Part shown: piece after piece, positions 1 to 9,395 of the stretch
Numbering within the stretch: position 1 is the stretch's first letter
How the letters are laid out: each line of letters opens with the position of its first letter
NCBI GenBank assembly: GCA_024704175.1
Contig: CP085629.1
Span: forward strand, 8,297,501-8,361,500
DNA: 64,000 nucleotides
Reading direction: 5' to 3'
DNA from: Paenibacillus sp. P25
GTDB lineage: Bacteria; Bacillota; Bacilli; Paenibacillales; NBRC-103111
Made by a program: the position numbers and the translations under genes
Notes under the pieces: model-generated
Databases searched by the model: none
What the model was told of the DNA's origin: nothing
Seen by the model: only the letters and a program-made list of their open reading frames with translations

Positions 1-387
1 ACGGCAAGGAATTTACCGAGGCGATTCTCATGGGACAAATCCTGTTGATATGCGCACCACTTAATGTCGCTTACGTCGTAATGACCAACTATTTGTCGAC
101 CGAGGGAAAGTTCCAGTTCGTAACTTATGCGGAAATCACTGGACTGGTCAGCGGAGGAATCGCTGCTTTTTTATTGCTTGCCATCCTTGGGCGGAATTGG
201 AGCAGCTTTAGGCGTAATGATAATCGGTCTAGTAAAGTGGGGCTTTCTTTTGTATAAATGTTCTTCTCTCGGTATCGTATGGCATAGGTCGCTGTATTTT
301 TACCCGGCGCCTTTCGTATCTATGGGAAAACTTGTCATACACAAGCTGATACGTACACGAAATCAACCTACCGTTGCCGGGGAATAA
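1..387 (+). CDS. Polysaccharide flippase-like membrane protein, 3' end (partial, frameshifted)
   Basis: The frame is already open at the window edge (first full codon at base 3) and encodes hydrophobic segments (LLICAPLNVAYVV, then GLVSGGIAAFLLLAILG). Near base 190 the hydrophobic continuation GIGAALGVMIIGLVKWGF lies in another frame and runs to the stop at 385-387, so a small indel next to a GGG run is likely. Joined, the halves resemble the last few helices of a Wzx/MATE-type flippase that moves lipid-linked sugar repeats across the membrane. The place just upstream of glycosyltransferase genes supports this. Most of the protein lies outside the window, so the family call rests on hydrophobicity and context. 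Confidence 0.55.
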
Positions 388-430
388 GCTTACCGGTTTT
401 GAAGAATGAAAGTTGGGTGGTAAGGCGAAA

Positions 431-1606
431 ATGAACGTTTTAATTCTGACAAGATATTTTTCTCCGATACGTAACGGTCTTTCCGATCATACGGAATTAA
501 TGAGGAATCTTTTTAAGCAGGCTTGTGATTCAGTGACCGTATTATGTGAGAAAACGGCAGATCGTTCTCTTGCGATCCCACCTAATCATGAACAAGAAAT
601 TTTTGAATATGAGAATTATCGTGACTTTCTCCGTCAGTTGGCACTCATTTGCCAAAATAAACAAATCGATATTGTTATTTTTCAGTATGTTCCCCACATG
701 TGGGGAAAGGCCGGAATTGCACCGTTTGCTTCGATTCTACCTTTTTGGGTCAACCTAAAGTATAAAATTCCGGTTATAAGCTTTCTCCATGAGCTTCACT
801 ACGACTGGAGTCCTAAGCCGAAACAATTTTTGCTTGCCCTGTGTCACCGAATCCAATTGTATATGATTGGATGTACAAGTCAGTATCAGATCGTTACCAA
901 CCATAAGCGGGAACGTGCACTAAAAAAAATTTGGAACCGGAAGGTATTTTGTATCCCTGCCGGTAACGTAAGCGGAAGAAAATCTGAAGCATTAAGGGGC
1001 TCGCGTTTTCCCTGGCCTTATATTACTTGGTTCGGTACTTTGTCCGAACATCAACGCCTCGAAGAATTGATTCGGGCCTTTGCCCGGCTGTCTGTTGATA
1101 CTCCGGAGCTGAAGCTTGTTTTAGTCGGAGGCTTCAACGTCAATAACAAAAGGATAGAATCGGCCAGACAATTTGCCATAGAGCATGGTTTGGCCGATCG
1201 TCTTGTGGTCCGGGGTTTTGTGGATGATGACGAATTAAGCGACATTTTACATGGAAGTTTGGCTAATCTCTTCATTGAATCATCCGGTCCATCGGGCAGA
1301 CGAACGGTTATTGCGGCTTACTTGAGAAGCGGCCGGCCGATTGTAGCCCTAGACGGTTCAGAAACGGACCCCGATTTCATTAACGGTGAAAATGTTCTTT
1401 TGGTGCCGGATCGAAATGACGCGGCGCTTGCTGAGCAAATCCGTTCTGTTATACAGCAGAAGGGCTTGAGGGCACGTCTTGAGCAAGGCGCCAGAAGTTT
1501 ATATGGTAGAAAATATTCGGATCAAGCCGTTTTGAACAAATTTGATGAGATTTTAAAGCGGACCTTGCGAGGATATCCTGTAAATCATGATCGGAGGACT
1601 ATATGA
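431..1606 (+). CDS. GT4-type glycosyltransferase, exopolysaccharide cluster
   Basis: This encodes about 391 residues when started at ATG 431 (MNVLILTRYFSP); an in-frame codon at 413 is possible but has no better ribosome site. The N-terminal half looks like the acceptor-binding Rossmann fold. The C-terminal half has GT-B donor-domain features: the WFGTLSEHQRLEELIRAF strand-turn near residue 200, KLVLVGGF, and a late region ending in SGRRTVIAAYLRSGRPIVAL and NGENVLLVP, where family 4 enzymes bind the nucleotide sugar. It probably adds one sugar to the lipid-linked repeat unit at the cytoplasmic face. Its stop overlaps the next start as ATGA, so the two are translationally coupled. The sugar specificity cannot be read. 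The gene is AT-richer than the DNA after about 6 kb. Confidence 0.82.
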   Translation: MNVLILTRYFSPIRNGLSDHTELMRNLFKQACDSVTVLCEKTADRSLAIPPNHEQEIFEYENYRDFLRQLALICQNKQIDIVIFQYVPHMWGKAGIAPFASILPFWVNLKYKIPVISFLHELHYDWSPKPKQFLLALCHRIQLYMIGCTSQYQIVTNHKRERALKKIWNRKVFCIPAGNVSGRKSEALRGSRFPWPYITWFGTLSEHQRLEELIRAFARLSVDTPELKLVLVGGFNVNNKRIESARQFAIEHGLADRLVVRGFVDDDELSDILHGSLANLFIESSGPSGRRTVIAAYLRSGRPIVALDGSETDPDFINGENVLLVPDRNDAALAEQIRSVIQQKGLRARLEQGARSLYGRKYSDQAVLNKFDEILKRTLRGYPVNHDRRTI

Positions 1607-2775
1607 GAATATTACAGATCGCCGATGAGTTTAATTCAGCGGGCGGGCTCGAGAGGTTCATATATAACTTTTCGGTTCAACTTATGAAAGAGGGTCATGA
1701 GACTGTATTAGCGACCCTAAAGGTTAATTATAACGGAAGCTGGGGAGAAGAAGATTTTCAAACCGTAATGCTTCCTGAAGAACCAAGTCGGTGGGCTAAT
1801 TATGCCAAGGAATTCCAGCCGGACCTCATCATATGGCATACCATACCACATACGGCTAAAATCGTTGAGAGTCTAGCTCGGAAGTACCCGACAGTGGCTA
1901 CTGTACACTGTGTCATGTGTCCTTCAGGTTTAAGGCTCTACAGGGATAATGAAGCTTTGTGCATGAAACGCGGTGGGGTTTCATGCATGGTAAACTGGTA
2001 TACCAGAAAATGTGGAACCAACATCTCTCCGGTCAAAGCATTTCAGGCGGTTTCACTTCATCGATCGATGATTTCAGCTCTGCATCGGTGTACTCAAGTC
2101 TTTGCGGTTAGCAATGCGATTCGTGAATTTTTAATGATCGAGGGCATTCCTGAGAATAAGATACAGGTTTTTGATAATACCTTGAAGCAGATCGAGGAGC
2201 TTCGTCCACTCGTACTTCCGGAAAAAAAGCAGGAAATCAATCTCTTATACGTAGGCCGGCTGGTTTACTCCAAAGGGGTTCAATACTTGCTGCGTGCCAT
2301 TCCATTTTTACTTGATAAAGGCATTGCAGTAAACTGTTCCATCATTGGAGACGGTTGGTATAAGCAAACCTTGGAGGAATTAAGCCATAATCTCGGATTA
2401 TCAGATCACGTCCGGTTTGTTGGTCGGGTTTCGGGGGTTGAGATCGACGGATGGTATGCAAATTCGGATGTCGTTGTAGTTCCTTCGATTTACCCAGACC
2501 CTGCCCCGCTTGTTGTCCCTGAAGCGAGAAAAGTCGGGAAACCCGTAATCGTGTTCGAGGCCGGAGGGTCGCCGGAATGGGCTGATTTTATGGACGGGAT
2601 CTATATTGCCAAACGGGCGGATGCAAAAGATTTGGCCGAGACCATCGCCGGATTCATTTCCGGTCGGCACCATCTTCAGCGTTCGTTAAATGCTGACAAC
2701 TCAAGTCGTAAGAAACAAAGAATGCGCATTGACCTTGTAGACGCGATTGTCGGGGGAGTGAGGAGTGGTGCATAA
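1603..2775 (+). CDS. GT4-type glycosyltransferase
   Basis: This 390-residue GT-B fold protein begins MRILQIADEFNSAGGLERF, the glycine-rich N-terminal loop typical of family 4 enzymes. The donor half contains LLYVGRLVYSKGVQYLLRAI near residue 217 and the E-x7-E-like stretch PAPLVVPEARKVGKPVIVFE near residue 300. A cysteine-rich patch around residues 105-145 (CVMCPSG, LCMKRGGVSCMV, KCG) is unusual and may bind a metal or form a loop. It starts inside the stop of the previous gene and its own end overlaps the next gene by about 10 bases, so all three are in one operon. Predicted role: sugar transfer during exopolysaccharide repeat-unit assembly. Confidence 0.85.
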   Translation: MRILQIADEFNSAGGLERFIYNFSVQLMKEGHETVLATLKVNYNGSWGEEDFQTVMLPEEPSRWANYAKEFQPDLIIWHTIPHTAKIVESLARKYPTVATVHCVMCPSGLRLYRDNEALCMKRGGVSCMVNWYTRKCGTNISPVKAFQAVSLHRSMISALHRCTQVFAVSNAIREFLMIEGIPENKIQVFDNTLKQIEELRPLVLPEKKQEINLLYVGRLVYSKGVQYLLRAIPFLLDKGIAVNCSIIGDGWYKQTLEELSHNLGLSDHVRFVGRVSGVEIDGWYANSDVVVVPSIYPDPAPLVVPEARKVGKPVIVFEAGGSPEWADFMDGIYIAKRADAKDLAETIAGFISGRHHLQRSLNADNSSRKKQRMRIDLVDAIVGGVRSGA

Positions 2776-3955
2776 AGTATGGATGGGCTGTTCCGCTGGT
2801 CTTGGTCAAGGCGGTTTGGGAGGACATTTGAAATTTGTTTATGATGCTGTAAGATACAGCGGCGGGAATGCAGGGGTATACTCATTCGTTCCGTCTGGTT
2901 CTGAGCCGATAACGGCCATTCCCGCTCCGTCTTGGCAAAAATGGGTTAAGTATACGCCGGTCCGATGGCTCCCTGCCACAAACGTATATTGGGAAAGTAT
3001 ACATTTTGATCAAGCTGTAAGTGCAAAGCTGCCCAATTCCCCGTTATTTACCATACCTTTCCTGGTTACGCGGAGAATTGTTTTCAAAAGATCCGCGCCT
3101 CCGGCGGAATTTCCGTTCTGGAAGCGGCTACGACCCATGTGAACGAATTGTTTGCTGAAACAAACGAAGAACATTTTAAATTCAAAATGAAAGGTTCACC
3201 GTACAATCAGCCATGGGTTGACCGTGTCAAAAGGGAATATGAGCTTGCAGATTATATTACGGTGGCTTCTCGACTGCAGCGGGATTCATTTATTCGCCAA
3301 GGGATAAACCCGGATAAACTGTTATTCGCTCCACTGGGTGTCGATACTGAGCGTTTCAGCCCCTTAACCGATCAGTCCAGGTTGCCTTCCAAGAGCTAAG
3401 GGGGATAAGTTCACAATCATATCTGTCGGGCAAGTATCTTTGCGCAAAGGGATTCCCTACTTACTTGAAGCCGTTAAATTGCTCGGGGATCCGGAAATTG
3501 AGGTTATACTTTATGGTGGAATCGGCTGGAGAAAGATCCGGGAGCTGATTCAAAAATATATGGATATGGGGCTTCGGATTAAGCTTGGATCCGGAGACCC
3601 GGTACCGGCTTTAAGAAGTTCGCATCTTTGCATTCATTCGGCGGTAGAGGACGGATTCGGCCTTGCCCCTTTAGAGGCAATGGCCACCGGAATCCCCACG
3701 ATCGTTACCGAAGCTACCGGGATGAAAGATGCCATTCATCATGGAATGAGCGGGATCGTTGTTCCCTCTAGGGATGTTAAGCGGCTGGCTGAGTACATTC
3801 AAAAGCTTAAAGAAGATGATAACTACCGGATTCAAATGGCACAAGCCGCTAGACTAGCTGCACTGAAATATGATATTCGGGAGCGTATTGCGCAATATGC
3901 GGAAGTATTAACTCCGGTTTGGAAGTCAATCCAACTCGAAAAATCAATCCTGTAA
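2765..3955 (+). CDS. GT4-type glycosyltransferase, two frame breaks
   Basis: The start is GTG at 2765 or 2768, after GGGGGAGTGAGGAG. Three successive frames together make one protein of about 396 residues. The N-terminal frame is lost near 3050, where the correct continuation (GYAENCFQKIRASGG) is in another frame. The second break is near 3390, after LGVDTERFSP. The third segment carries the donor domain: VGQVSLRKGIPYLLEAVKLL, then HSAVEDGFGLAPLEAMATG, the classical EDGFGL-x-x-LEAMA donor-binding signature. The complete set of motifs and the tight operon spacing argue for a working gene with indels in the sequence rather than decay. It is a cytoplasmic or membrane-associated sugar transferase of the exopolysaccharide pathway. 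Confidence 0.78.
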
Positions 3956-3970
3956 AGGAATGGAAGCGCC

Positions 3971-4651
3971 ATGAACTCTCAAGAACTGAAGGGTACATTA
4001 GTTAGAAAAATAAGCGGTTTTTTTGATTATTGGCTCGCTCATGATATGCGCCGTCGCTATGGGATCGATTCATCTGTCATCGTATCCCCGGGGGCGCATA
4101 TTGAAAAAGAAGTACAAATCGGCCGGCGCAGTTTTATCGGACGTCGTACCATGGTCGTTTCCGGCCAGATTGGCGCGTTTACCAGCATCGCCGATCATGT
4201 TGTTATCGGTTCGGGCGAACATCAGCTGGATGCGGTCACCACCCATATGGAATGGCATGTGAAAACTTACGGAAGAAATTGGGAAAATATAAAGCCTCCG
4301 CCTGTGATTGGCAATGACGTCTGGATCGGAACCGGGGTTACTGTTTTGAGGGGAGCGGTTATAGAAGACGGAGCTGTTATTGGAGCAGGTGCCGTCGTCA
4401 GAGGACATGTTCCTGCCTATGGTATTGCTGTTGGAATTCCGGAAAGAGTGGTCAGGTACCGATTTGATGAAGAGCTTCGTGAAGCCCTTCGGAGTACACA
4501 ATGGTGGGAGTGGGATGACCGCAGTATTGAGGAAGCTTACCCTTTATTCGGTGATGTGAAGCAGTTCTTGGACTATGCGGCCCGTCGTAATCAAAAGGAA
4601 CATGCCTCGAATCGCTTGGTAAAAGAACGAATCACAACGATAAGCGGGTGA
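3971..4651 (+). CDS. Hexapeptide-repeat (LbH) O-acetyltransferase
   Basis: This protein of 226 residues has a left-handed beta-helix region at about residues 35-165, seen as repeated [IV]-G-x-x-x-x units and the terminal coil PVIGNDVWIGTGVTVLRGAV, with HMEWH nearby. These features are typical of the WbbJ/colanic-acid acetyltransferase group of acetyl-CoA-dependent O-acetyltransferases. A C-terminal helical tail (residues 165-226, with QWWEWDD) is like that of the xenobiotic/Vat acetyltransferase branch. It lies 15 bases after a glycosyltransferase and 7 before a membrane acyltransferase, so it probably decorates a sugar of the exopolysaccharide. The acceptor sugar is unknown. Confidence 0.85.
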   Translation: MNSQELKGTLVRKISGFFDYWLAHDMRRRYGIDSSVIVSPGAHIEKEVQIGRRSFIGRRTMVVSGQIGAFTSIADHVVIGSGEHQLDAVTTHMEWHVKTYGRNWENIKPPPVIGNDVWIGTGVTVLRGAVIEDGAVIGAGAVVRGHVPAYGIAVGIPERVVRYRFDEELREALRSTQWWEWDDRSIEEAYPLFGDVKQFLDYAARRNQKEHASNRLVKERITTISG

Positions 4652-4658
4652 GATCAAT

Positions 4659-5834
4659 ATGCTTTGGAAAACCGGTTGGAGTTTGACTATTTTAAGAGCG
4701 GATAGTAAAGCGTCGCGATATCTCGATGCATTACGATGGTTTGTTGCCGTTTACGTTATGATTTATCATCTTAGGCCCGTATTATTCCAAGGCTACAACC
4801 AATTACAAAACAAAAACCTGATCGTGAAAGCCGCTTATTTGTTGACCAGCATGGGTTACGAGTTTGTTATGCTGTTCTTCGTATTAAGCGGTTATTTAAT
4901 TTCATCGAGCGTTCTTAAGGCAGTAGGTAAGGGGACTTTCTCCTGGAAGAGTTATTTGATCAACCGCTTTACACGTTTATGGCTGGTCTTGATTTCCGCT
5001 CTTGTCCTGACTTCCGCTCTGGCACAGCTCCAGTTGAATATGTTCCCGGATTCGGAGTTCTTTTACAATAATATGAAGTGGTCTGATTTCCTGGGAAATT
5101 TATTTTTTTTGCAAGGAATATTTTTTCCTAATTATGGAGGGAATCTTCCGCTTTGGAGCTTAAGCTACGAATTCTGGTACTATATCTTATTCCCTTGTTT
5201 GGTTCAGTTGTTCGTTTCCCGATCCTTACTCGTAAAGGTGGGTTATGGAGTCCTGGTTATTGGCTTAAGTGTATTACTTGGAAAAGGCATTATGCTTTAT
5301 TTCCTCATCTGGCTTCTCGGTACACTGCTTGTTGTGCTGCCGAAGCCGCAAATTTCAATGAAAGTGCTTGCCCGTGTCTGCATTCCCTTAGCTTCTGCTT
5401 TAGCGGGAATGATTATGTTGGCGGATAAATTGCTGCTTCATCAGAACGATTCGGACCTTATAAAGCGTTTTTTTCCACAATTTATTGTTTCCGTATGTTT
5501 TGCAGGATTAATTTATGCCATCCTTCATTGTTACAATCATCCGGGAAGTGTTGATGTGAAAGCTTTTAATATTCATGTCTTCCTCGCCGGGTTTTCGTAT
5601 ACTTTATATCTAACGCATTATCCTGTCATTAATTTACTTAGAGTATGGCTTGGAGATGGGCGGTGGGGGACGTGGCGACCGGATATACCGCATGTTCTAC
5701 TGGGACTTGTCATTTCGATCGCCATTATGGCGTATGCCTGGGTCATCTCAACCTTTACCGAAGCACAAACATCTGAAGTCAGATCTTGGATTACACGTCA
5801 ACTGGATGCAAACAGATTTAAAAGGAGGAGCTGA
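4659..5834 (+). CDS. Acyltransferase 3 family membrane protein
   Basis: This 391-residue integral membrane protein has about ten hydrophobic helices. Family landmarks are near the start: the short leader ASRYLDALRWFVAVYVMIYH with the conserved His at the end of the first helix, and FFVLSGYLISSSVL near residue 78. The FxxNR-like NRFTRLW and the later YTLYLTHYPV also match. Acyltransferase 3 proteins (OafA/ExoZ type) move acetyl or other acyl groups onto extracellular or lipid-linked sugars. Together with the upstream LbH enzyme it suggests that the polymer is acylated at two different positions. It sits 2 bases before the next glycosyltransferase start. Confidence 0.87.
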   Translation: MLWKTGWSLTILRADSKASRYLDALRWFVAVYVMIYHLRPVLFQGYNQLQNKNLIVKAAYLLTSMGYEFVMLFFVLSGYLISSSVLKAVGKGTFSWKSYLINRFTRLWLVLISALVLTSALAQLQLNMFPDSEFFYNNMKWSDFLGNLFFLQGIFFPNYGGNLPLWSLSYEFWYYILFPCLVQLFVSRSLLVKVGYGVLVIGLSVLLGKGIMLYFLIWLLGTLLVVLPKPQISMKVLARVCIPLASALAGMIMLADKLLLHQNDSDLIKRFFPQFIVSVCFAGLIYAILHCYNHPGSVDVKAFNIHVFLAGFSYTLYLTHYPVINLLRVWLGDGRWGTWRPDIPHVLLGLVISIAIMAYAWVISTFTEAQTSEVRSWITRQLDANRFKRRS

Positions 5835-5836
5835 CC

Positions 5837-7020
5837 ATGAAAATTCTCGCAACCGGTATGGGTTGGATTGAACATACCCCCGGCGGATTAAACCGCTATT
5901 TTGCTGACTATCTCCGGGCTATGAAGGAATACGGACATGATGTCCGTGGATTCATGACGGCTTTCGGTGAGCCGACGACGGCACCGGGATATATTGAGGA
6001 TGTAATCCGCCACCCGGTCAGACTGGGTACCTGGGCACGGATGAAGGCATTCAAGGAAGTGGTCGGAAAGGCTTTGGAAGAACGGCGGCCTGATATTTTT
6101 AATCCGCACTTCGCCCTCTACGCTTCTTTAATTACCCGCGACCAGCTCCCCGATCACTCCCCATCGTCACTCATTTTCAGGGCCCATGGGCTCAAGAATC
6201 GCTCGTTGAAGACAAAGGCAATAAACTGGGTCAAACGGTCCGTTACACGATGAAGAAACGCGTGGAGCTGATGGCTTACCGTCGTTCGGATCATTTTATC
6301 GTACTCAGTGATTATTTTAGAAATCTGTTATCTAACGATTACGGCGTTCCTCTGGAACGAATTCATAAAATTCCAGCCGCCCCGGATCTGCAAAGATTCC
6401 GCCCTGCCCAAGACCGGGCAAAGCTGCGCGAAGAGCTGGGGCTTAAGGAAGAGCAGCAAGTGATTTTCTGCGCAAGAAGGCTTGTACATCGGATGGGCAT
6501 CGACCATCTGATTCAAGCGATGCAGCGGATCTCCACCCAGGTGCAGGATGCCGTACTCTATATCGCCGGAGGAGGACCGCTCCGGTCGCAGTTGGAGCAG
6601 CTTGCAGAAGGATCGGGACTTACCCGGTACGTGCAATTTCTCGGCAGAGTATCCAATGAGGATTTGGTCCGCTGGTATCAAGCGGCGGATCTGAGCATTG
6701 TGCCTACTCTTACGCTTGAAGGCTTCGGGCTGGTAACAGTAGAGGCGCTCGCCTGCGGGACACCGGTGATCGGAACCCCATATGGCGGGACCAAGGAAAT
6801 ATTGGAAGGGCTCTCCGGTAATCTCCTGTTCAAGGATCATACCCCTGAAGCCATGGCCGAACGAATCAGCTCCGTATTGCTCGGGAAGACCGTTATTCCT
6901 AGCCGGGCGGAATGTCAGGACTATGTGCTGAAGAACTTTACATGGCAACGCGCAGCGCGGGAGATTACAGGCGTATTCGAGCAAGCCATCGCCGAACGGA
7001 AGGAGCTTGCTCTCCGATGA
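5837..7020 (+). CDS. GT4-type glycosyltransferase, one frame break
   Basis: The start is ATG 5837, after AAAGGAGGAGCTGACC. The N-terminal part (MKILATGMGWIEHTPGGLNR) leaves its frame near 6170. There the expected FQGPWAQESLVEDKG, matching the F-H-G-P-W motif of many family 4 enzymes, is found in the other frame and leads into the second half from 6250. The donor domain is complete: CARRLVHRMGIDHLIQAM, LYIAGGGPLRSQLE, VPTLTLEGFGLVTVEALACG with the E-x7-E signature, and GTPYGGTKEIL. About 394 residues when joined. Its stop overlaps the next start (ATGA at 7017). Likely role: another sugar transfer in repeat-unit assembly. Confidence 0.82.
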
Positions 7021-8219
7021 AAATTGCCTTCTATAATCATACCAGCGATATCAGCGGGGCCGAGATCAGTCTGCTGCTGACCGCCAAGCATTTGAAGAAA
7101 GCGACGCCTGTGCTTTTTGCGCCGGAAGGGGATTTGCTCGAGCGGGCACGGAAAGAGGGGATTGAGACCGTAAGCATTCCTAGCTACCGTGCGAGAATGA
7201 CCAAGAATCCGCTGATGCTCCTCAAACATATTCTGGGCATGCTCTGGGCCGGGCTTCTCTTTGCGGGTCGAATCCGGAAGCATTCCGTACAGATCATCCA
7301 TGCGAATTCACTGCGCGCGGGCATCATGGCCGCGCTTTTTGCATGGTTTCACCGTCGTCCGGTCGTTTGGCATGTACGCGATAATCCGCCCCAAGGCTTG
7401 ATCGGCAAAGCGACGCAGCAGCTGGCGTCCATCGCCGTGAAGGCGATACTTTGCATATCGAATTCGGTTGTGGAAGGATTCGATCAACAGAAGCTCGGAG
7501 ATAAAATTCACTTGGCTTACAACGGAATCCCGATTCGTGATATGTCAGTGGAGGAAAAAGCAGGGTACCGCAAGTCTATCCGCGAACAGCTGGAGACTCC
7601 GCTTGACAGTAATGTCATGGTTATCGTCGGACAAATCGCCCTCTGGAAACGGCAGGAGGATGCGATACGCGCAGCCCACCAATTAATTGCGGGCGGGCAT
7701 GACGTTTATTTGTGGGTAGTTGGCGAACCGAAATTCCGCGAAGAAAACGAAAAATACTGGAAATTTCTGCACGAGCTTGCTGCAGAACTGAAGATAGCGG
7801 ACAGAGTGAGATTCACCGGATTCCGCGAAGACGTACTGGAAATCTGCACCGCGGCGGATTTCCTTTTATTATGCTCGGATAACGAGCCGTTCGGCCGCGT
7901 AGTCATCGAAGCCATGTCCCAATCGGTTCCCGTTATCGCAACGAATGCGGGAGGGCCGCGGGAAATTCTGGTCGACGGATACTGCGGCTTTTTGTACGAG
8001 ACGGGCAACGTGGAACAGCTCACTAAGCACGCCTCCAGTTTAATCAAGAATCCCAGCCTTAGGCAGGAAATGGGCCGGTTGGCCCTAAAACGGGTCAGGG
8101 AAAATTTCACGAAGGAGCGAACGATCGAGGTGATCGAAACGGTGTATCAAGATATTTTATCTCCCATGACCGCACACGGTACACAGCTTCGAGAAAAGCG
8201 TCGGGAAGGAGGGGTCCAG
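7017..8219 (+). CDS. GT4-type glycosyltransferase, in-frame with the next gene
   Basis: It starts at ATG 7017 within the stop of the preceding gene and begins MKIAFYNHTSDISGAEISLL. The donor region has VIVGQIALWKRQEDAIRAAH near residue 205 and NEPFGRVVIEAMSQSVPVIA near residue 295, the latter carrying the two conserved glutamates of family 4. About 401 residues precede the next gene. No stop separates them, so a single 781-residue tandem protein would be read. However, GTG 8220 has its own AAGGAGGGG site, and a TGA (8221-8223) overlapping it lies in another frame, as expected for ordinary GTGA coupling. A lost base late in this gene would explain the join; a genuine fusion is the alternative. 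Confidence 0.8.
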
Positions 8220-9359
8220 GTGAATGGAATGCGTATAGCCATCGTCCATGATTATTTGAACCAAATGGGCGGGGCGGAAAGAGTGGTGGCGGTGCTGCAT
8301 GAAATGTTTCCGGAAGCGCCGATTTATACGACTATCGTCGACCGGAGCAAGCTGTTCCCGGAGCTGCAGGATGCCGATATCCGGACCACTTGGATGCAAA
8401 ATATTCCAGGCATCTTAAAACGGTTTAAACAATTTTTCTGGTTGTATCCGTTTGCCGTCCGATCGATGGATTTGCGCGGGTACGACCTCGTCATCAGCTC
8501 CAGCAGCGCCTATGCCAAAGGGGTTATGGCGGACCCAGGGGCAACCCATGTCTGCTACTGTTATACCCCGATGCGGTTTGCTTGGGATTTCCACACCTAT
8601 ATGGAAGGGATGCAGGTGCCCGGTGTAATCAAGAAGCTGGCCCAGGCCATGGTCGCTCCGCTGAGGAGCTGGGATGTGGCAACGGCGCGCCGCGTGAACC
8701 ATTTTGTGGCCATTTCCACCGTCATTCAGGAGCGGATTAAGAAATGCTACAACCGGGCTTCCTCCATCATTTTTCCGCCGGTGAATATTTCCCGTTTTTC
8801 CGTAGCGGATGCCTCGGAAGTTCAAGACTATTATTTGGTCGTCTCCAGGCTCGTTTCCTATAAAAAATTGGATTTGGCGGTAGAAGCGTGTACCAAGCTA
8901 GGCAAGAGGCTGATTGTGATCGGCGGCGGCCCGGACCGGGAGCGGCTTGAATCGCTGGCCGGACCTACAGTGGAATTCAAGGGGAGGTCGCCGGATGAAG
9001 AGGTGGTCCGCTACATGAAGCAGTGCCGGGCTTTTCTCTTCCCGGGGCTGGAGGACTTTGGAATCACACCTCTGGAAGTCAACGCCTGCGGCCGTCCTGT
9101 GATTGCTTACAAGGGCGGCGGTGCTCTGGATACGATATTACCGGGTATTAACGGTTCCTTTTTCGAACGGCAAACGGTGGAATCCTTGGTCGCCGCATTA
9201 ACGGATTTCGAGAGCCACACGTGGGATGCCGAAGAAATCCGCAGGCATGCCGAGCTTTTCGATGAGAAGCGGTTTTGCCTGGAGCTTATGGAATTTATCG
9301 AGAGCAAAATGCAGCGGCCGACCATTAAACCAACCTATGCGGCCGTTTCCGAAAATTAA
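8220..9359 (+). CDS. GT4-type glycosyltransferase (WbaZ-like)
   Basis: It probably starts at GTG 8220 (AAGGAGGGG five bases upstream), or at ATG 8229. The N-terminus MRIAIVHDYLNQMGGAERVV is the signature of a branch of family 4 that includes WbaZ-type mannosyl- and rhamnosyltransferases. Later come SSSAYAKGVMA, CYCYTPMRFAWD, the GGGPDRERLE loop, and FPGLEDFGITPLEVNACGRP, which holds the paired glutamates. About 379 residues. It is followed 36 bases later by a GDP-mannose-forming enzyme, so GDP-mannose is a plausible donor (inference from context). It is currently fused in frame with the preceding enzyme. Confidence 0.82.
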   Translation: MNGMRIAIVHDYLNQMGGAERVVAVLHEMFPEAPIYTTIVDRSKLFPELQDADIRTTWMQNIPGILKRFKQFFWLYPFAVRSMDLRGYDLVISSSSAYAKGVMADPGATHVCYCYTPMRFAWDFHTYMEGMQVPGVIKKLAQAMVAPLRSWDVATARRVNHFVAISTVIQERIKKCYNRASSIIFPPVNISRFSVADASEVQDYYLVVSRLVSYKKLDLAVEACTKLGKRLIVIGGGPDRERLESLAGPTVEFKGRSPDEEVVRYMKQCRAFLFPGLEDFGITPLEVNACGRPVIAYKGGGALDTILPGINGSFFERQTVESLVAALTDFESHTWDAEEIRRHAELFDEKRFCLELMEFIESKMQRPTIKPTYAAVSEN

Positions 9360-9395
9360 TGGCTGCAATTTAATAAAAAGAGGAGTGGATGAGAA

